A DNA stretch of 64,000 bases, taken from assembly GCA_032622095.1 (NCBI GenBank), contig CP136061.1, positions 135,061,587 through 135,125,586 of the forward strand. Direction: 5' to 3'. Below the pieces are notes generated by a model. It was not told the DNA's origin. It saw only the letters and a program-made list of their open reading frames with translations, and made no database searches. Of this stretch, positions 12,541-23,383 are shown in pieces (position 1 is the stretch's first letter; each line of letters begins with the position of its first letter). The position numbers were made by a program, and so were the translations under genes. The stretch is from Siphonodentalium dalli. Lineage: Eukaryota; Mollusca; Scaphopoda; Gadilida; Siphonodentaliidae.

Positions 12541-13648
12541 GACATACCACTATGATCGCATGACGGCGGAGGAGCAGGCCCGGATGTATCCCGAAGGTAT
12601 TACGATTCCAGGGGATCGACTGGACCCCATCTTGTAATGATGTGGGCCACTGCACCATGGGGAAGAGTCAGAAGGCCATTTGGCTGGTGCGCTATGTCTG
12701 TGAGAGCAAGAGCGTCACGTGACAACGAGTCTTCCCCACCCAGAACAGCCGCCAAGGCTTCTCCCAGGTGCCCAATAATTGTGGTGGCCTATAAACAGAT
12801 CTTCGTGGCAGGAATCCAGGCCGAAATCAAAATACTGATGGAAATTTCACTCTATGTGGAATAATAGTATATCGATGTGAATTTGTTCAAAATTTAATAA
12901 TCGTATTGCCACCACCATTAGGCACCTGAGAGAAAGGTGCCGGAGCAATCGCCCGTGAAGATTGGTTTCCCGAATCAACCACATGCAGCACCCGCCTACC
13001 ATTGGTTCAACTGCCGTAGCAGGACCTGGGGGGCCAGAACTGGTCCTGCCCGAGGTAAAGACTGGTACGGTTGCTCAAAGTAGGTAATCATTGACTAATA
13101 TGCCCTTACCCAACTATAACAAGTAATACACCCGTGAATGAGCAACCTGCACGGTGTGTGGCCATCAAATTCGAATCATGTTCGACTGCAAGACATGCTG
13201 TTAGTTATAACAAAGCAAGGTTAATATACATAACACAATACAACCTAGGTTATTGAGTATAAAGTAAGGTTAATATAAAATCACGTTATACCCCTGGCCA
13301 CGTGATCTTACCTGCTATGACAGGTAAGATACTGTCTTTTCTCGTATATGAGGACGATGAGTTCCGAATGCACATAGGCAAGCACTAGGCGGTTTCCGTT
13401 AGGAAAGTGCGCTTACAGCGGACGTGAAGATACGAATGCCTTACCACTATGATCACATGACGGCGGAGGAGCAGGCCCGGATGTATCCCGAAGGTATTAC
13501 GATTCCAGGGGATCGACTGGACCCCATCTTGTAATGATGTGGGCCACTGCACCATGGGGAAGAGTCAGAAGGCCATTTGGCTGGTGCGCTATGTCAATGA
13601 GAGCAAGAGCGTCACGTGACAACGAGTCTTCCCCACCCAGAACAGCCG
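12541..13648 (+). repeat. Direct 208-bp duplication, copies 900 bp apart
   Basis: 12541-12748 and 13441-13648 are nearly identical (TACCACTATGATC, CATGACGGCGGAGGAGCAGG, GTGCGCTATGTC, GAGCAAGAGCGTCACGTGAC). The shared part includes a diverged version of the 170-bp unit found at 11501-12010. The sequence between the copies is unrelated. Confidence 0.75.
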
Positions 13649-16091
13649 TCAATCATTTTCGTCATGATTGTATCGAATCGTTTTTGTCACATAATCAGTG
13701 GATATGTGACAATAGACGAAGAGCCATGTCTTGGCCGGTTTCGGAAATATATTGGCAGTAGATGTGCGCAATATAAACGCTGCGCATGTAAGCTCGCTTT
13801 AGACATGTAACAATACAAATGCAGTCCTTTCTGATATTCTGCGCAATATAAATGTGTTGCATGTAACTGCGCATCATACACGAGTGAAAGCTATTTGGCA
13901 GAATATCGTTTTGATAGAAGTGGAAATAGAAGTTAGTGAGCCAAGTGATGGTCTCTACTGGGAAGACTATTGGCAGTGAATCTGGAGCACGTGACAATAT
14001 GTATTCTTTCTATTTCGCTGTTTGCCGTTATCATTCACTGACGAAACTGCAAAGTATGTCAGTATTGGGATGAAAACTGTTCACCATATGTAAGCATACT
14101 AGTAGTCAGTTCTGACAGCATACATGAGGCCCTGATACCATATGATTGTCATGTACAATGTATGGAACTATTACGGCGTGCAATACATTATTGCAAGCTC
14201 GCCCATGCCGAGGCATATTAGAGCCTACGGTAAGATGGCTTAGTGTCAGGCTACAAAGTTTTCACTTCATTGCAGTTGGTGAACAATTACATACATGGAT
14301 GTAAATTTAGAACGTCAGACAACACATCAATTTGAAGTGTGGTTATATATGTGATAACGAATACCATCCCCCTGTGACGGAGTGTTAGTAACTATTGTAC
14401 TGATGATACAATGAGTTATATGATATTTAATCGTGATAGACAAGGCAGAATTTTCTAAATACCTTGAAGTCGATGTAATGTGTTATTACATTAGCCATGT
14501 GTCTAACAAGACCACGCGCTCATACATACTGGCGGGCGTAGATTCGCAGGTATTGATCGTTAAAACAATGTTACAGATCGCTCAGTCGAAAGAAATGTGA
14601 ATTGTCATCTGATAGTGATAACAAGTACTATCTTTCGAATTTATTCATGTAAAGTATGACAAAGGAGGAAATGGCTGTCCTGTGCAACTTTCTGCGAATT
14701 AACAGAGCAGTGCCATGTATGATTTGGCAGTATACATTAGGATACAAAGCAACGGAACTTACGAAATAACCGAAGCGAGTCGACGGAAACTTATGGAAAG
14801 TGAAACACGTGTAGCACGAAAATAGGAGATATCGCATACCGTACTACATTGCGTCCTCAATTGTAAGTCATGATAGTCATCACGCCGTATGTGTGGCACA
14901 ATATGCACTATGTGGTTTTGCCACAAGTAAGCTATGTGCTTCATTAGTCGTTGTCAAGATGGCCATCTGAATTCCAATTGTTGGAAGAAAAAGCCGTCTT
15001 GAGGAAAACAGAAAACACGGAAACAAATTACGGATACAGTGAAACGAAAAAAGTTCCCGTTTCGGATGTGAGAAATATTAATTAACTATCGGGTACAATA
15101 AATTGCAAGTTTGTAATATCAACAATAAATATTGAGTCGATAAACTCGCAACACAGAAAGATACAACCTTGAGAAAATAGAAACGATCCTGTCCTGGCGA
15201 GGAGGAATAAAAACTGACTAGACAATAGATAGAATGCGGGTGTATTCATGCGAGACTAATCCGGACACGGGTGTGAGTGGGATCGGCACAGCAATAAAAT
15301 TTTAACCCTCCTGATTGACACAAGGCCGGAGACGTAATCCATATAGTTCATATAGTTCAGTTGAGGGCTTCTCCTTGGCGGAAAAATACGTCTGTCAACG
15401 GTTGCAAATTAATTGCATGTAGGCCTACTTTGTACAATGCAGATATTTAAATAACCTGCTGGTGTATATTATAAGCTCAACTGGCCTCTGTTAAGAACAC
15501 ATTAATAGTAATCACTACCTATTGTGCCACTGCTATCAAACTGTCAAGTTTATTGCTTTAATCGGATTATCATCAGACATCACTGATGGCATACGGTCGT
15601 GATGGTGGTATTCAACAATAAACTCTTTAGAAACAAAATTTTAAAAGCTTTTACACCTCCTTAGTTAGTCCTTATTGTTTTATTTTAACGGACACCCACA
15701 ATACAGCAGCTGCCAAAAGCCATTTCCAAAAAATTTAAATTTATAATAATAATCCAGTTTCAGATATTAAAAGTTATGAAGTCAACAATTATTTTCTTCA
15801 GATAAAGTCAACAGTTTAAAAATAATTAAAGTTTTCAATTTCAGATTATCGTGAAGTCTCCCTAAATTTCCTGAAGTCTCCCTAAATTTCCTGGAGGGAG
15901 ACTTCAAGTCTCCCTGTTCTGAACCTCTAGCCTGAGGCCTGCTTAAATAATTCAGTTCAGTCTATGTTATTAATATCAATTTGCCACACATGTACTGCAT
16001 GTAGTATATTATATATCAATTTTTTCATCCACCTATGAAGGGAGACACATTTTGGCATCATCTTGAATCTTGAACAGGCATCTCGTAGCGC

Positions 16092-16252
16092 ACCTCCCAA
16101 TATAAAATTTGTTGTAAAAAGTCACGTATAAAAACCTGCCTCCCGCAAAATTTTCCCCATAAAAATTAAGACATAAAAACCTGCCTCCCGGTCAATTTTG
16201 GTCTAAGATAATAAAAATAAATACCTGCCTCCCCCTTTGTTTTGAAAATAAA
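16092..16252 (+). repeat. Short tandem repeat with TAAAAACCTGCCTCCCG
   Basis: Three degenerate copies of a unit containing CCTGCCTCCC (near 16134, 16180 and 16223), separated by A/T-rich sequence. Non-coding. Confidence 0.5.
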
Positions 16253-16257
16253 AGTGC

Positions 16258-16815
16258 CTGAGAAACATATAATTAAGTTAATGTGGCCTAACTTGTATAG
16301 CTAACTTGCAGGTGCAAGATAATAACTTGCACGTGCAAGATAGTAACTTGCAGCTGCAAGATAACTTATTTGCAGCTGCAAGATAATAACTTGCACATGC
16401 AAGAAGGCTAGCTATCTATAGCTTGCATGGTTCTGGGCTAATGACGGCAACTTCCAATTCGCCCTTTTCAAAAAGAGTTGTATTGTCTGGTTGCGATAAG
16501 GCGTGTCCACCATTTGGTCATGCCATTAAAATGTCGCACTGTTTCATAATATAAGCTATATTCCCAGGTTATACCCAATGGTGTTGGATTCGGTATGACT
16601 ATAAAGAGCATTTAGGAATTCAAGTGGGTTTCGCTGGTCTTTTCGTAGTACCTGCCAGTGTTTTGACAGATGGGTGCAGGGTTTTGGGTTCTGGAACTTC
16701 GCACCTTTGGAATGGGAACTTAAGCAATTTGCATTAACTTGGAACTGCAAGATAACTAACTTGCAGCTGCAAGATAGAACTTGCAGGTGCAAGATAGTAA
16801 TTTGCAGGTTTCAGC
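16258..16815 (+). repeat. CTTGCA-palindrome repeat, copy B (empty target site)
   Basis: Five palindromes of the form YTTGCANNTGCAAG start at 16305, 16326, 16347, 16369 and 16390. Three more lie at 16738, 16760 and 16780. The body 16430-16680 matches copy A. The left end (GCCTGAGAAACATATAATTA, then AGTTAATGTGGCC) is the reverse complement of the joined flanks of the piggyBac-like insertion in copy A, with a single TTAA. Confidence 0.75.
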
Positions 16816-17395
16816 TAGTTAACAAAGGGCAAGTGGTGATATGTTCACATCGGAAGTCGATCGCGTGTAACAGACAATATTTATGTGTCTTTTTTACCAG
16901 TGGGCGGTACTATCGCTGTGGGTGTGGCCTCTGTGGAAAGTTTCATTAGAATAATGAAAGTGATTATATCTACATGATTCTTTAGACCTGCACGATTTGC
17001 GCTGTGACTGCCAACTTATTAGTCAATAATAAATTCTTTTATCCAAAATTGTCAATGAAAATTCCACTTGACCAAAATCTTTAAGTCAAGACAACAATCA
17101 ACGCAATGAATGAATAACAGATTAGTTGAAAAACAAATATTTTTCAATAACCGAAATTATTCAGACACTATTTTATCTTCAGATTTTTCTCTGGGTTCCT
17201 ATATTTTTTTAGTTTTACCAAAGATTCTCCTGCAAAAGATCCGCAAATAACCAAATCAAAATATCAGCTAAAATAATTTTATTTCCAGTTCAAAAAACTT
17301 CATAAAAGTTTATTGTCCATTGTGAAAAAATGTGACCCCAAGTCTACATGTATTATCACGATCTCAAGCCGGAATTTGAATGCATAATAGAATAC
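16816..17395. other. Intronic or downstream sequence, no exon seen
   Basis: This lies directly downstream of the third ABHD6-like exon in gene orientation, so it is probably the start of intron 3. I looked on the minus strand for the expected GxSxG-bearing exon and did not find it here. Confidence 0.4.
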
Positions 17396-17512
17396 CTGTC
17401 TGACAATCTGAACTTGATGCCACAGAGATACATCTTCATCTATGTCTGGTATGTCTGAACCGCCATGTCCCAAGAGGTCTAAAACTACAATATGATTATC
17501 TAGAGAAAGTTT
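17396..17512 (-). CDS. ABHD6: ABHD6-like lipase, coding exon 3 (partial gene)
   Basis: A phase 0/0 exon of 39 codons. On the minus strand it follows a TTTTCAG acceptor and ends at CAGACAG before a GTATTC donor. It encodes residues 97-135 of the reconstructed N-terminus, including DLLGHGGSD (108-116). This matches the strand-4/loop segment of ABHD6 monoacylglycerol lipases, where the human protein has a VDMPGHEG-type motif. The reading continues exactly in phase from exon 2, whose last codon is Lys96. The next exon should hold the GxSxG nucleophile elbow and was not found. An 18-base copy of the acceptor region lies at 20458-20475, on the other side of a pearl-like element. Confidence 0.75.
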
Positions 17513-17574
17513 CTGAAAATAAAAAGCAAAAAGTTTACAATGAGATAGTATTTGAAAGTAGAAGACAAGCAAAA

Positions 17575-20447
17575 TGAAAGTGTCAATGACACTGTAGCTC
17601 AACTTAGGTATGGGAATAATTTAATGGTCGACAGTAAATGGAGGAATAGGAAAAGTGCTAAATGAAATGTCTAAGTAAGACTAGATGTACATGAAAATAT
17701 CAACATTCATAACAGGTTTCATAATGATCGGATCAAGGATGTGGTGATGTGCCAAAGGATTTATTGATGCAAAGAGTAAATTCTAAAATGGCCACCGGCA
17801 GCCATGTTTTTTTCCGAATTACCCCAAAATGACTTGTTCCCATCTACAGCCTTTACAAATCTCATAATGATCTGATCAAAGGTATGACCTGTAGCCTGTG
17901 CCAATGGATTTAGTCATGCAAAGAGTAAAATCCAAGATGGCTGCTGGCAGACATGTTTTTTAGCCAAACGACCCCAAAATGACTCGTTCCCATCTACATG
18001 TTAATATTAACATCCATGATAAATATCATGATGATCAGACAAACAGTACGACCTGTAGCCCGTGCCAATGGATTGAATTTTGAAATCCAAGATGGCTGCC
18101 AGCGGCCATGTTTTTTGGCCGTATGACCCCAAAATGACTCGTTCCCATATACATGTCAATATCAATATTCATGACAAATTTCATAAAGGTCAGACCAAAG
18201 GTACGACCTGTAACCCGCGCCAAAGGATTTAGTCATTGAAAGAGTAAAATCCAAGATGGCTGCTGGCGGCCATGTTTTTTGGCCGAACGACCCCAATATC
18301 ACTCGTTCCCATCTACTTGTCATTGTTAACATCCATGACAAATTTCATGAAGTTCTGACCAAAGCTACAACCTGTAGCCCGTGCCAAAGAATTTAGTCAT
18401 GCAAAGAGTAAAATCCAAGATGGCTGCTGGCGGCCATGTTTTTTGGCTGAACGACCCCAAAATCACTCGTTCCCATCTACATGTCAATATTAACATCCAT
18501 GACAAATTTCATGATGATCAGACGAACAGCACGACCTGTAGCCCGCGCCAATGGATTGAATTTTGAAATCCAAAATGGCCACCAGCGGCCATGTTTTTCG
18601 GCCGAATGACCCCAAAATGACTCGTTCCCATCTACATGTCAATGTCAACATTCATGACAAAATTCATAAAGATCAGACCATAGGTACGACCTGTAGCCCG
18701 CGCCAAAGGATTTAGTCATGCAAAGAGTAAAATCCATGATGGCTGCTGGCGGCCATGTTTTTTGGCCGAACAACCCCAAAATCACTCGTTCCCATCTACA
18801 TGTCATTGTTAACATCTATGACAAATTTCATGAAGTTCTGATCAAAATTACGACCCGTAGCCTGCGCCAAAGGATTTAGTCATGCAAAGAGTAAAATGCA
18901 AGATGGCTGCCAGCGGCCATGTTTTTTGGCCGTATGACCCCAAAATGACTCGTTCCCATCTACATGTCATTGTTAACATCCATGACAAATTTCATGAAGT
19001 TCTGACCAAAGCTACAACCTGTAGCCCGCGCCAAAGAATTTAGTCATGCAAAGAGTAAAATCCAAGATGGCTGCTGGTGGCCATGTTTTTTGGCTGAACG
19101 ACCCCAAAATCACTCGTTCCCATCTACATGTCAATATTAACATCCATGACAAATTTCATGATGATCAGACGAACAGCACGACCTGTAGCCCGCGCCAATG
19201 GATTGAATTTTGAAATCCAAAATGGCCACCAGCGGCCATGTTTTTTGGCCGAATGACCCCACAATGACTCGTTCCCATCTACATGTCAATGTCAACATTC
19301 ATGACAAAATTCATAAAGATCAGACCATAGGTACGACCTGTAGCCCGCGCCAAAGGATTTAGTCATGCAAAGAGTAAAATCCATGATGGCGGCTGGCGGC
19401 CATGTTTTTTGGCCAAACAACCCCAAAATCACTCGTTCCCATCTACATGTCATTGTTAACATCCATGACAAATTTCATGAAGTTCTGACCAAAGCTACAA
19501 CCTGTAGCCCGCGCCAAAGAATTTAGTCATGCAAAGAGTAAAACCCAAGATGGCTGCTGGTGGCCATGTTTTTGGCTGAACGACCCCAAAATCACTCGTT
19601 CTCATCTACATGTCAATATTAACATCCATGACAAATTTCATGATGATCAGACGAACAGCACGACCTGTAGCCCGCGCCAATGGATTGAATTTTGAAATCC
19701 AAAATGGCCACCAGCGGCCATGTTTTTTGGCCGAATGACCCCACAATGACTCGTTCCCATCTACATGTCAATGTCAACATTCATGACAAAATTCATAAAG
19801 ATCAGACCATAGGTACGACCTGTAGCCCGCGCCAAAGGATTTAGTCATGCAAAGAGTAAAATACATGATGGCGGCTGGCGGCCATGTTTTTTGGCCGAAC
19901 AACCCCAAAATCACTCGTTCCCATCTACATGTCATTGTTAACATCCATGACAAATTTCATGAAGTTCTGATCAAAACTACGACCTGTAGCCTGCGCCAAA
20001 GGATTTAGTCATGCAAAGAGTAAAATCCAAGATGGCTGCCAGCGGCCATGTTTTTTGGCCGAACGACCCCAAAATGACTCGTTCCCATCTACATGTCAAT
20101 ATTAACATCCATGACAAATTTCATAATGATCAGACGAACAGTACGACCTGTAGCCCGCGCCAATGGATTGAATTTTGAAATCCAAAATGGCCACCAGCGG
20201 CCATGTTTTTTGGCCGAATGACCCCAAAATGACTCGTTCCCATCTACATGTCAATGTCAACATTCATGCAAAATTTCATGAAGATCAGACCAAAGGTACG
20301 ACCTGTAGCCCGCGCCAAAGGAAATTGTTGACGGACACACGGACACACGGACACACGGACACACGGACACACGCACACACGCACACACGGACGACGGACG
20401 CCAAGCCATGGCAATAGCTCAAACTTACAAAAGTAAGTTGAGCTAAA
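17575..20447 (+). mobile_element. Pearl-like minisatellite element 1 (16 units, intronic)
   Basis: The left end has a GTGTCAATGACAC hairpin and then TAGCTCAACTT. The right end is a hairpin (AGCTCAAACTTAC / GTAAGTTGAGCT) finishing with AAGTTGAGCTA. Between them lie about 16 units of around 160 bp (words: GACCCCAAAATGACTCGTTC, CATCTACATGTCAAT, ATGACAAATTTCATGA, TACGACCTGTAGCCCG, AATCCAAGATGGCTGC, GCGGCCATGTTTTTTGG). A (CGGACACA)n-like microsatellite follows at 20332-20400. This organisation matches pearl/Helitron-related elements. It sits inside intron 2 of the ABHD6-like gene. All ORFs in it are frames through the repeat. Confidence 0.75.
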
Positions 20448-20610
20448 AATGCTGTCAAGAGAAAGTTTCTGAAAACAAAAATAATAGTACAACGATTATG
20501 AATGTTATAGAAAGTTATTGAAAACTGATTTTTAAGCAGAGGGTAAATCTTATTAAAACAAAACTAAAAGCAAATGAGGCCTTTGTGACTGGCGTATGTA
20601 TTAACAGACA
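20448..20610. other. Intron 2 sequence with a duplicated splice-acceptor fragment
   Basis: Bases 20458-20475 repeat the 18 bases around the exon 3 acceptor (AGAGAAAGTTTCTGAAAA). On the minus strand this gives a second TTTTCAG followed by codons for K-L-S and then a stop-prone frame. It could act as a decoy acceptor. Confidence 0.55.
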
Positions 20611-20757
20611 TACAGTATTTCCCTAAATAATCAACTCCTTAACCACAGCAGAATTATGGGTAATTTTTCAGGATTTAGTTGGAAATATGGCTTGTTGCCA
20701 TTCATCGGAAAGCTCTCAGTTGTGGTTAAGGAGTCGATTATTTAGGGCATTACTGTA
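20611..20757. mobile_element. Palindromic MITE, copy 1 (CAGTAATGCCC family)
   Basis: The ends are TACAGTATTTCCCTAAATAA and its inverted partner finishing TTTAGGGCATTACTGTA. The arms continue through CTCCTTAACCACAGC. It shares the interior GAATTATGGGTAA and GGATTTAGTTGGAAATATGG with copies at 24410 and 36145 but has lost most of one arm. TA at both ends fits a Tc1/mariner-type MITE. Confidence 0.7.
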
Positions 20758-20875
20758 TATTCTAGTGCCATCACATACAGAGAAAACATTTGCAAAAGTT
20801 TTCAATTATTCTATTCAGGTGTTTGTCATCAAGATTGAAATAAAAAAATAAGAAGCCATTAAACTAATTGATTTA

Positions 20876-21542
20876 GGCCAAAAAAAAAAGTGTTTTGGTT
20901 CTCGGGCAATTTTTTTTTCAAATCAATGAGGGAGGGAGGGTTTTATTTTTATTTTTTATTTTTTTCTGCGCATAGTAAGCATGGACAAAGATACCTTCCT
21001 CTGTCTAGTAATAACCAGAAAGGTAGAGGGAACTGTTATGCATATAAACTCATTTAGTCTTATATAAAAATGGCATTGTACTACCAGTGTATGACTGGGA
21101 TTACCTAACAACATATAATGCCCCTGACATTAACTACTGTTATTGTTGTCTAAAAACTGATACCTCCCCATTCTAATACATGTATGTGATCCTGAATTTA
21201 GTCCTGTGCCTTTCAATTGTATAAAGTTACAATTAGTGTAAGTTGTTCACAATGACTAATTGTAAGAAGAGCATGAGGATCAGCTAATCATTTTCTGAAT
21301 TGTAGTCATCTACTTCATGTTGTTAGCCTGCAAGTCACTTTTTAACACATTACATGTTAGAGCTCAATGCACACTAATATTCAACACATATATATGGACA
21401 TGTTGATAAAATCCCCCAAAATTTATTTTTTTCGTTAAGTTTTTTTGTCATAACATCAGGCATTGCAATAAAAAGGCCTAATGCGGCCCTTTTTATTCAA
21501 TGCGGCGGGGCCTGAGAACCAAAACCTTTTTTTTTTTGGGCC
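20876..21542. mobile_element. TIR element with GGCC-A-run ends, TTA flanks
   Basis: The left end GGCCAAAAAAAAAA, then GTTTTGGTTCTCGGGC, is the inverted copy of the right end GCCTGAGAACCAAAAC, then TTTTTTTTTTTGGGCC. Both sides touch TTA (20873-20875 and 21543-21545), a 3-bp duplication that would fit PIF/Harbinger. The right TTA is also part of the TTAA used by the next element, so it is not independent proof. No transposase is seen. Confidence 0.55.
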
Positions 21543-21546
21543 TTAA

Positions 21547-22278
21547 CTCTTTCGCTGCCACCCCGCCACACGGACATACTCCCCAGTGCCAAGCATTCAG
21601 GGTGTAAATACAAGTATTTTATGTATATGTGGGTAATGCAATGACTATCGGGTAATTATCGGTGTATTTAGTTGAAACTTTACATGTGGGTATATATGAC
21701 AATGACCTATCACATGCCCCGACGAGGAGACCCATTCAAGGTCAAAGCCTTTGGGTCACGTGCCATTGGCGGCCATCTTGGATTTGCTTTAATTTATGTT
21801 TTTCGTTAATTTTTTTCAATTCATATATAATTAAATGTTTGTTTTTTGTTCTATCCCATTAATTAATGCTTCACCAGTTAATCATATTCCGGCTACTATT
21901 CCGTATTTTTCACCGACCTCATTCCGACAGAATTTTTGGACGCTAAACTGATCAGCAGAAAGGAGGCCGCCAAGTCAATTATGATGTCTATTTTCCACTC
22001 ATATATCGCATCCCATGCACCAAAAGTTAATTTGTCAATGGTATATTTTGGCTCGGACTGTACTCATAGAACTTCAGGAGTAGCATGACTTTGACTGACC
22101 TTTCTTCTAAATTATCAGCGCACACCAGCACTCTACATAAAATAAATGAACCCCCGTTCTAATGCAACAAAACAATATAATTACGACCCGTAAACCAGGT
22201 GAACCCCCGAACTCGCATAAATGCGTATTTGGCAGCGACTGGGTAACTCGCATTTATGCGAGCTTGGCATCGAAAGAG
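21547..22278. mobile_element. Non-autonomous piggyBac-like element, TTAA flanked
   Basis: TTAA lies on both sides (21543-21546, 22279-22282). Left end CTCTTTCGCTGCCA; right end read inward CTCTTTCGATGCCA. The right subterminal part has two copies of a CTCGCATNNATGCG palindrome (near 22212 and 22248). No transposase frame. It lies in intron 2 of the ABHD6-like gene. Confidence 0.85.
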
Positions 22279-22396
22279 TTAAGGAGGTTTTTTATTGTAG
22301 ATACCTAGTGTTGGGGGAACAAACACAATTTTAATTTTGGCCCAAACAACATACTAAAGGTTGAATAGCTAATTGTTTCTTATTTTGGGGAAAACA

Positions 22397-22838
22397 TTAA
22401 ATGTACTCAATCTGATTCGATGGTCCCCATATAATCAGATTCCAACAACAACATTTTTAGAAATGCCCATTCAGTTATCAGAATCGATTAATCGCCCAAA
22501 AATAATGCTAACCACTGTCAACTTTAGTATAAAATTGCACGAAACGTGTTATTTATCAACATGTTGTTCGAGGAAATTTGGCCTTATTATCAACAGAAAG
22601 CCTCTTGATTTTAGAGTTATCCATCTTCATCCACAATTTAGTCCGAGATCATCGGCTTGTTCACTGTTTACTGGGCCACTAATAATTCTCGATGTTGAAA
22701 AATAATAGATTTCAAAAATCTATATCTAATAACTGAGCATGATAGGTGGGTTCCTCGACTAGAATGTAATATTTTTTACCCCAAAATCCAAATAAATAGT
22801 AATTGAGGGGGCGCTTAATCGGATTATGCATCTTTAAA
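22397..22838 (+). mobile_element. Small TTAA-bounded element, copy 1
   Basis: The same about 440-bp sequence is present in inverted orientation at 31627-32064, and a 60-base fragment lies at 28157-28221. The ends are TTAAATGTACTCAATC and GATTATGCATCTTTAAA. Read inward they share an AATCNGATT core about 8 bases in, so the TIR is imperfect. TTAA at both edges suggests a piggyBac- or Kolobok-type TE, but the class is not settled. Confidence 0.55.
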
Positions 22839-22877
22839 TGAAAGGTAGCAAATTGAAGCACATGTACTAGTACTTAC

Positions 22878-23037
22878 TTTGACAAATGGAGCCCACATAA
22901 ACTTGTCTGTTGAGAAACCATGCAAGAATAACATGGTGGGTCGATCATCTCGCTTAGTTCCTCGTACAGCGTAGCATAATATGTATTTACCAACATCAAT
23001 GTTCTTCACCCTCAGACCAGAGGCATATACTGCAAAC
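22878..23037 (-). CDS. ABHD6: ABHD6-like lipase, coding exon 2
   Basis: A 160-base exon on the minus strand, preceded by a TTTTTTTCTTCAG acceptor and followed by a consensus GTAAGT donor. It completes Arg43, split 2+1 across intron 1, and encodes residues 44-96. It contains the beta-strand/oxyanion-hole motif FLHGFSTDKFMW (80-91, HGFS at 82-85), which lines up with MLHGFSAHKDMW of mammalian ABHD6, and an upstream Cys-Tyr-x-x-Arg-Gly segment as in ABHD6. Family role: integral-membrane monoacylglycerol (2-AG) lipase. Intron 1 carries a TTAA element and a palindromic MITE. Confidence 0.85.
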
Positions 23038-23383
23038 CTGAAGAAAAAAACCAATAACATAGAAATCACAAAACGTGACATCATTCAGAGACTGTTGTAG
23101 ACCATGGCATGATATATACTAATAGAGCATTTACTAAAAAAAAATTAAAACTACTAGAAGTCCAAGGGCATACAGCAAATGACTGTCCACTACCTTGTAT
23201 GGGTGACCTAAAAGGCCATCCAAGATGTTGTCAAAAGCGGTTGAGTTGGATCATGAAAAAATTGACATTTGATGATTTTAGGGCCCAATAAGCATACTCA
23301 AATGGATTTAACAAGTAAATTGTCTTCCATTTATCGAAATAATGCTTTTGAGGGATGTATAATAGTAATGAAAACCTGTTTAA

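Larger units (their letters stand above)
10627..15386. mobile_element. 4.76-kb TIR element with TA flanks, decayed
   Basis: Left end TTTTTCCGCCAAGGAGAAG and right end CTTCTCCTTGGCGGAAAAA are exact inverted copies, continuing through CCCTCAACTGAACTATATG, and both sides abut TA. It holds several broken ORFs. The most protein-like stretch is around 12136-12400 (a Ser-rich segment, then a frame with TVEEAYSEMVRRKTNALAFG), interrupted by stops and frame changes. I cannot assign a transposase family: the TA duplication would suit Tc1/mariner relatives, but no DDE domain is recognised. It contains tandem units at 11501-12010 and two further dispersed units. Confidence 0.6.
9522..15941. mobile_element. 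hAT-type element, 8-bp target duplication, carrying nested TEs
   Basis: An exact 8-bp duplication CTTAAATA flanks the element (9514-9521 and 15942-15949). The termini match as inverted repeats: left CAGGCCCCACGCTAGGAGG, and right read inward CAGGCCTCAGGCTAGAGG. An 8-bp duplication with a CAGG-type end is typical of hAT (established). After subtracting the nested insertions (10299-15386) only about 1.3 kb is its own sequence, with no transposase, so it is non-autonomous. Confidence 0.8.
9447..16010. repeat. Palindromic host element split by an hAT insertion
   Basis: Sequence just outside the hAT duplication on the left (9447-9513: CTACATGCAGTACATGT, GGCAAATTGATATT, GACTGAACTGAAT) is the inverted copy of that on the right (about 15950-16005: ATTCAGTTCAGTC, AATATCAATTTGCC, ACATGTACTGCATGTAG). 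Before the hAT insertion these arms would have formed a palindrome of about 140 bp, so the hAT went into its loop. Confidence 0.6.
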
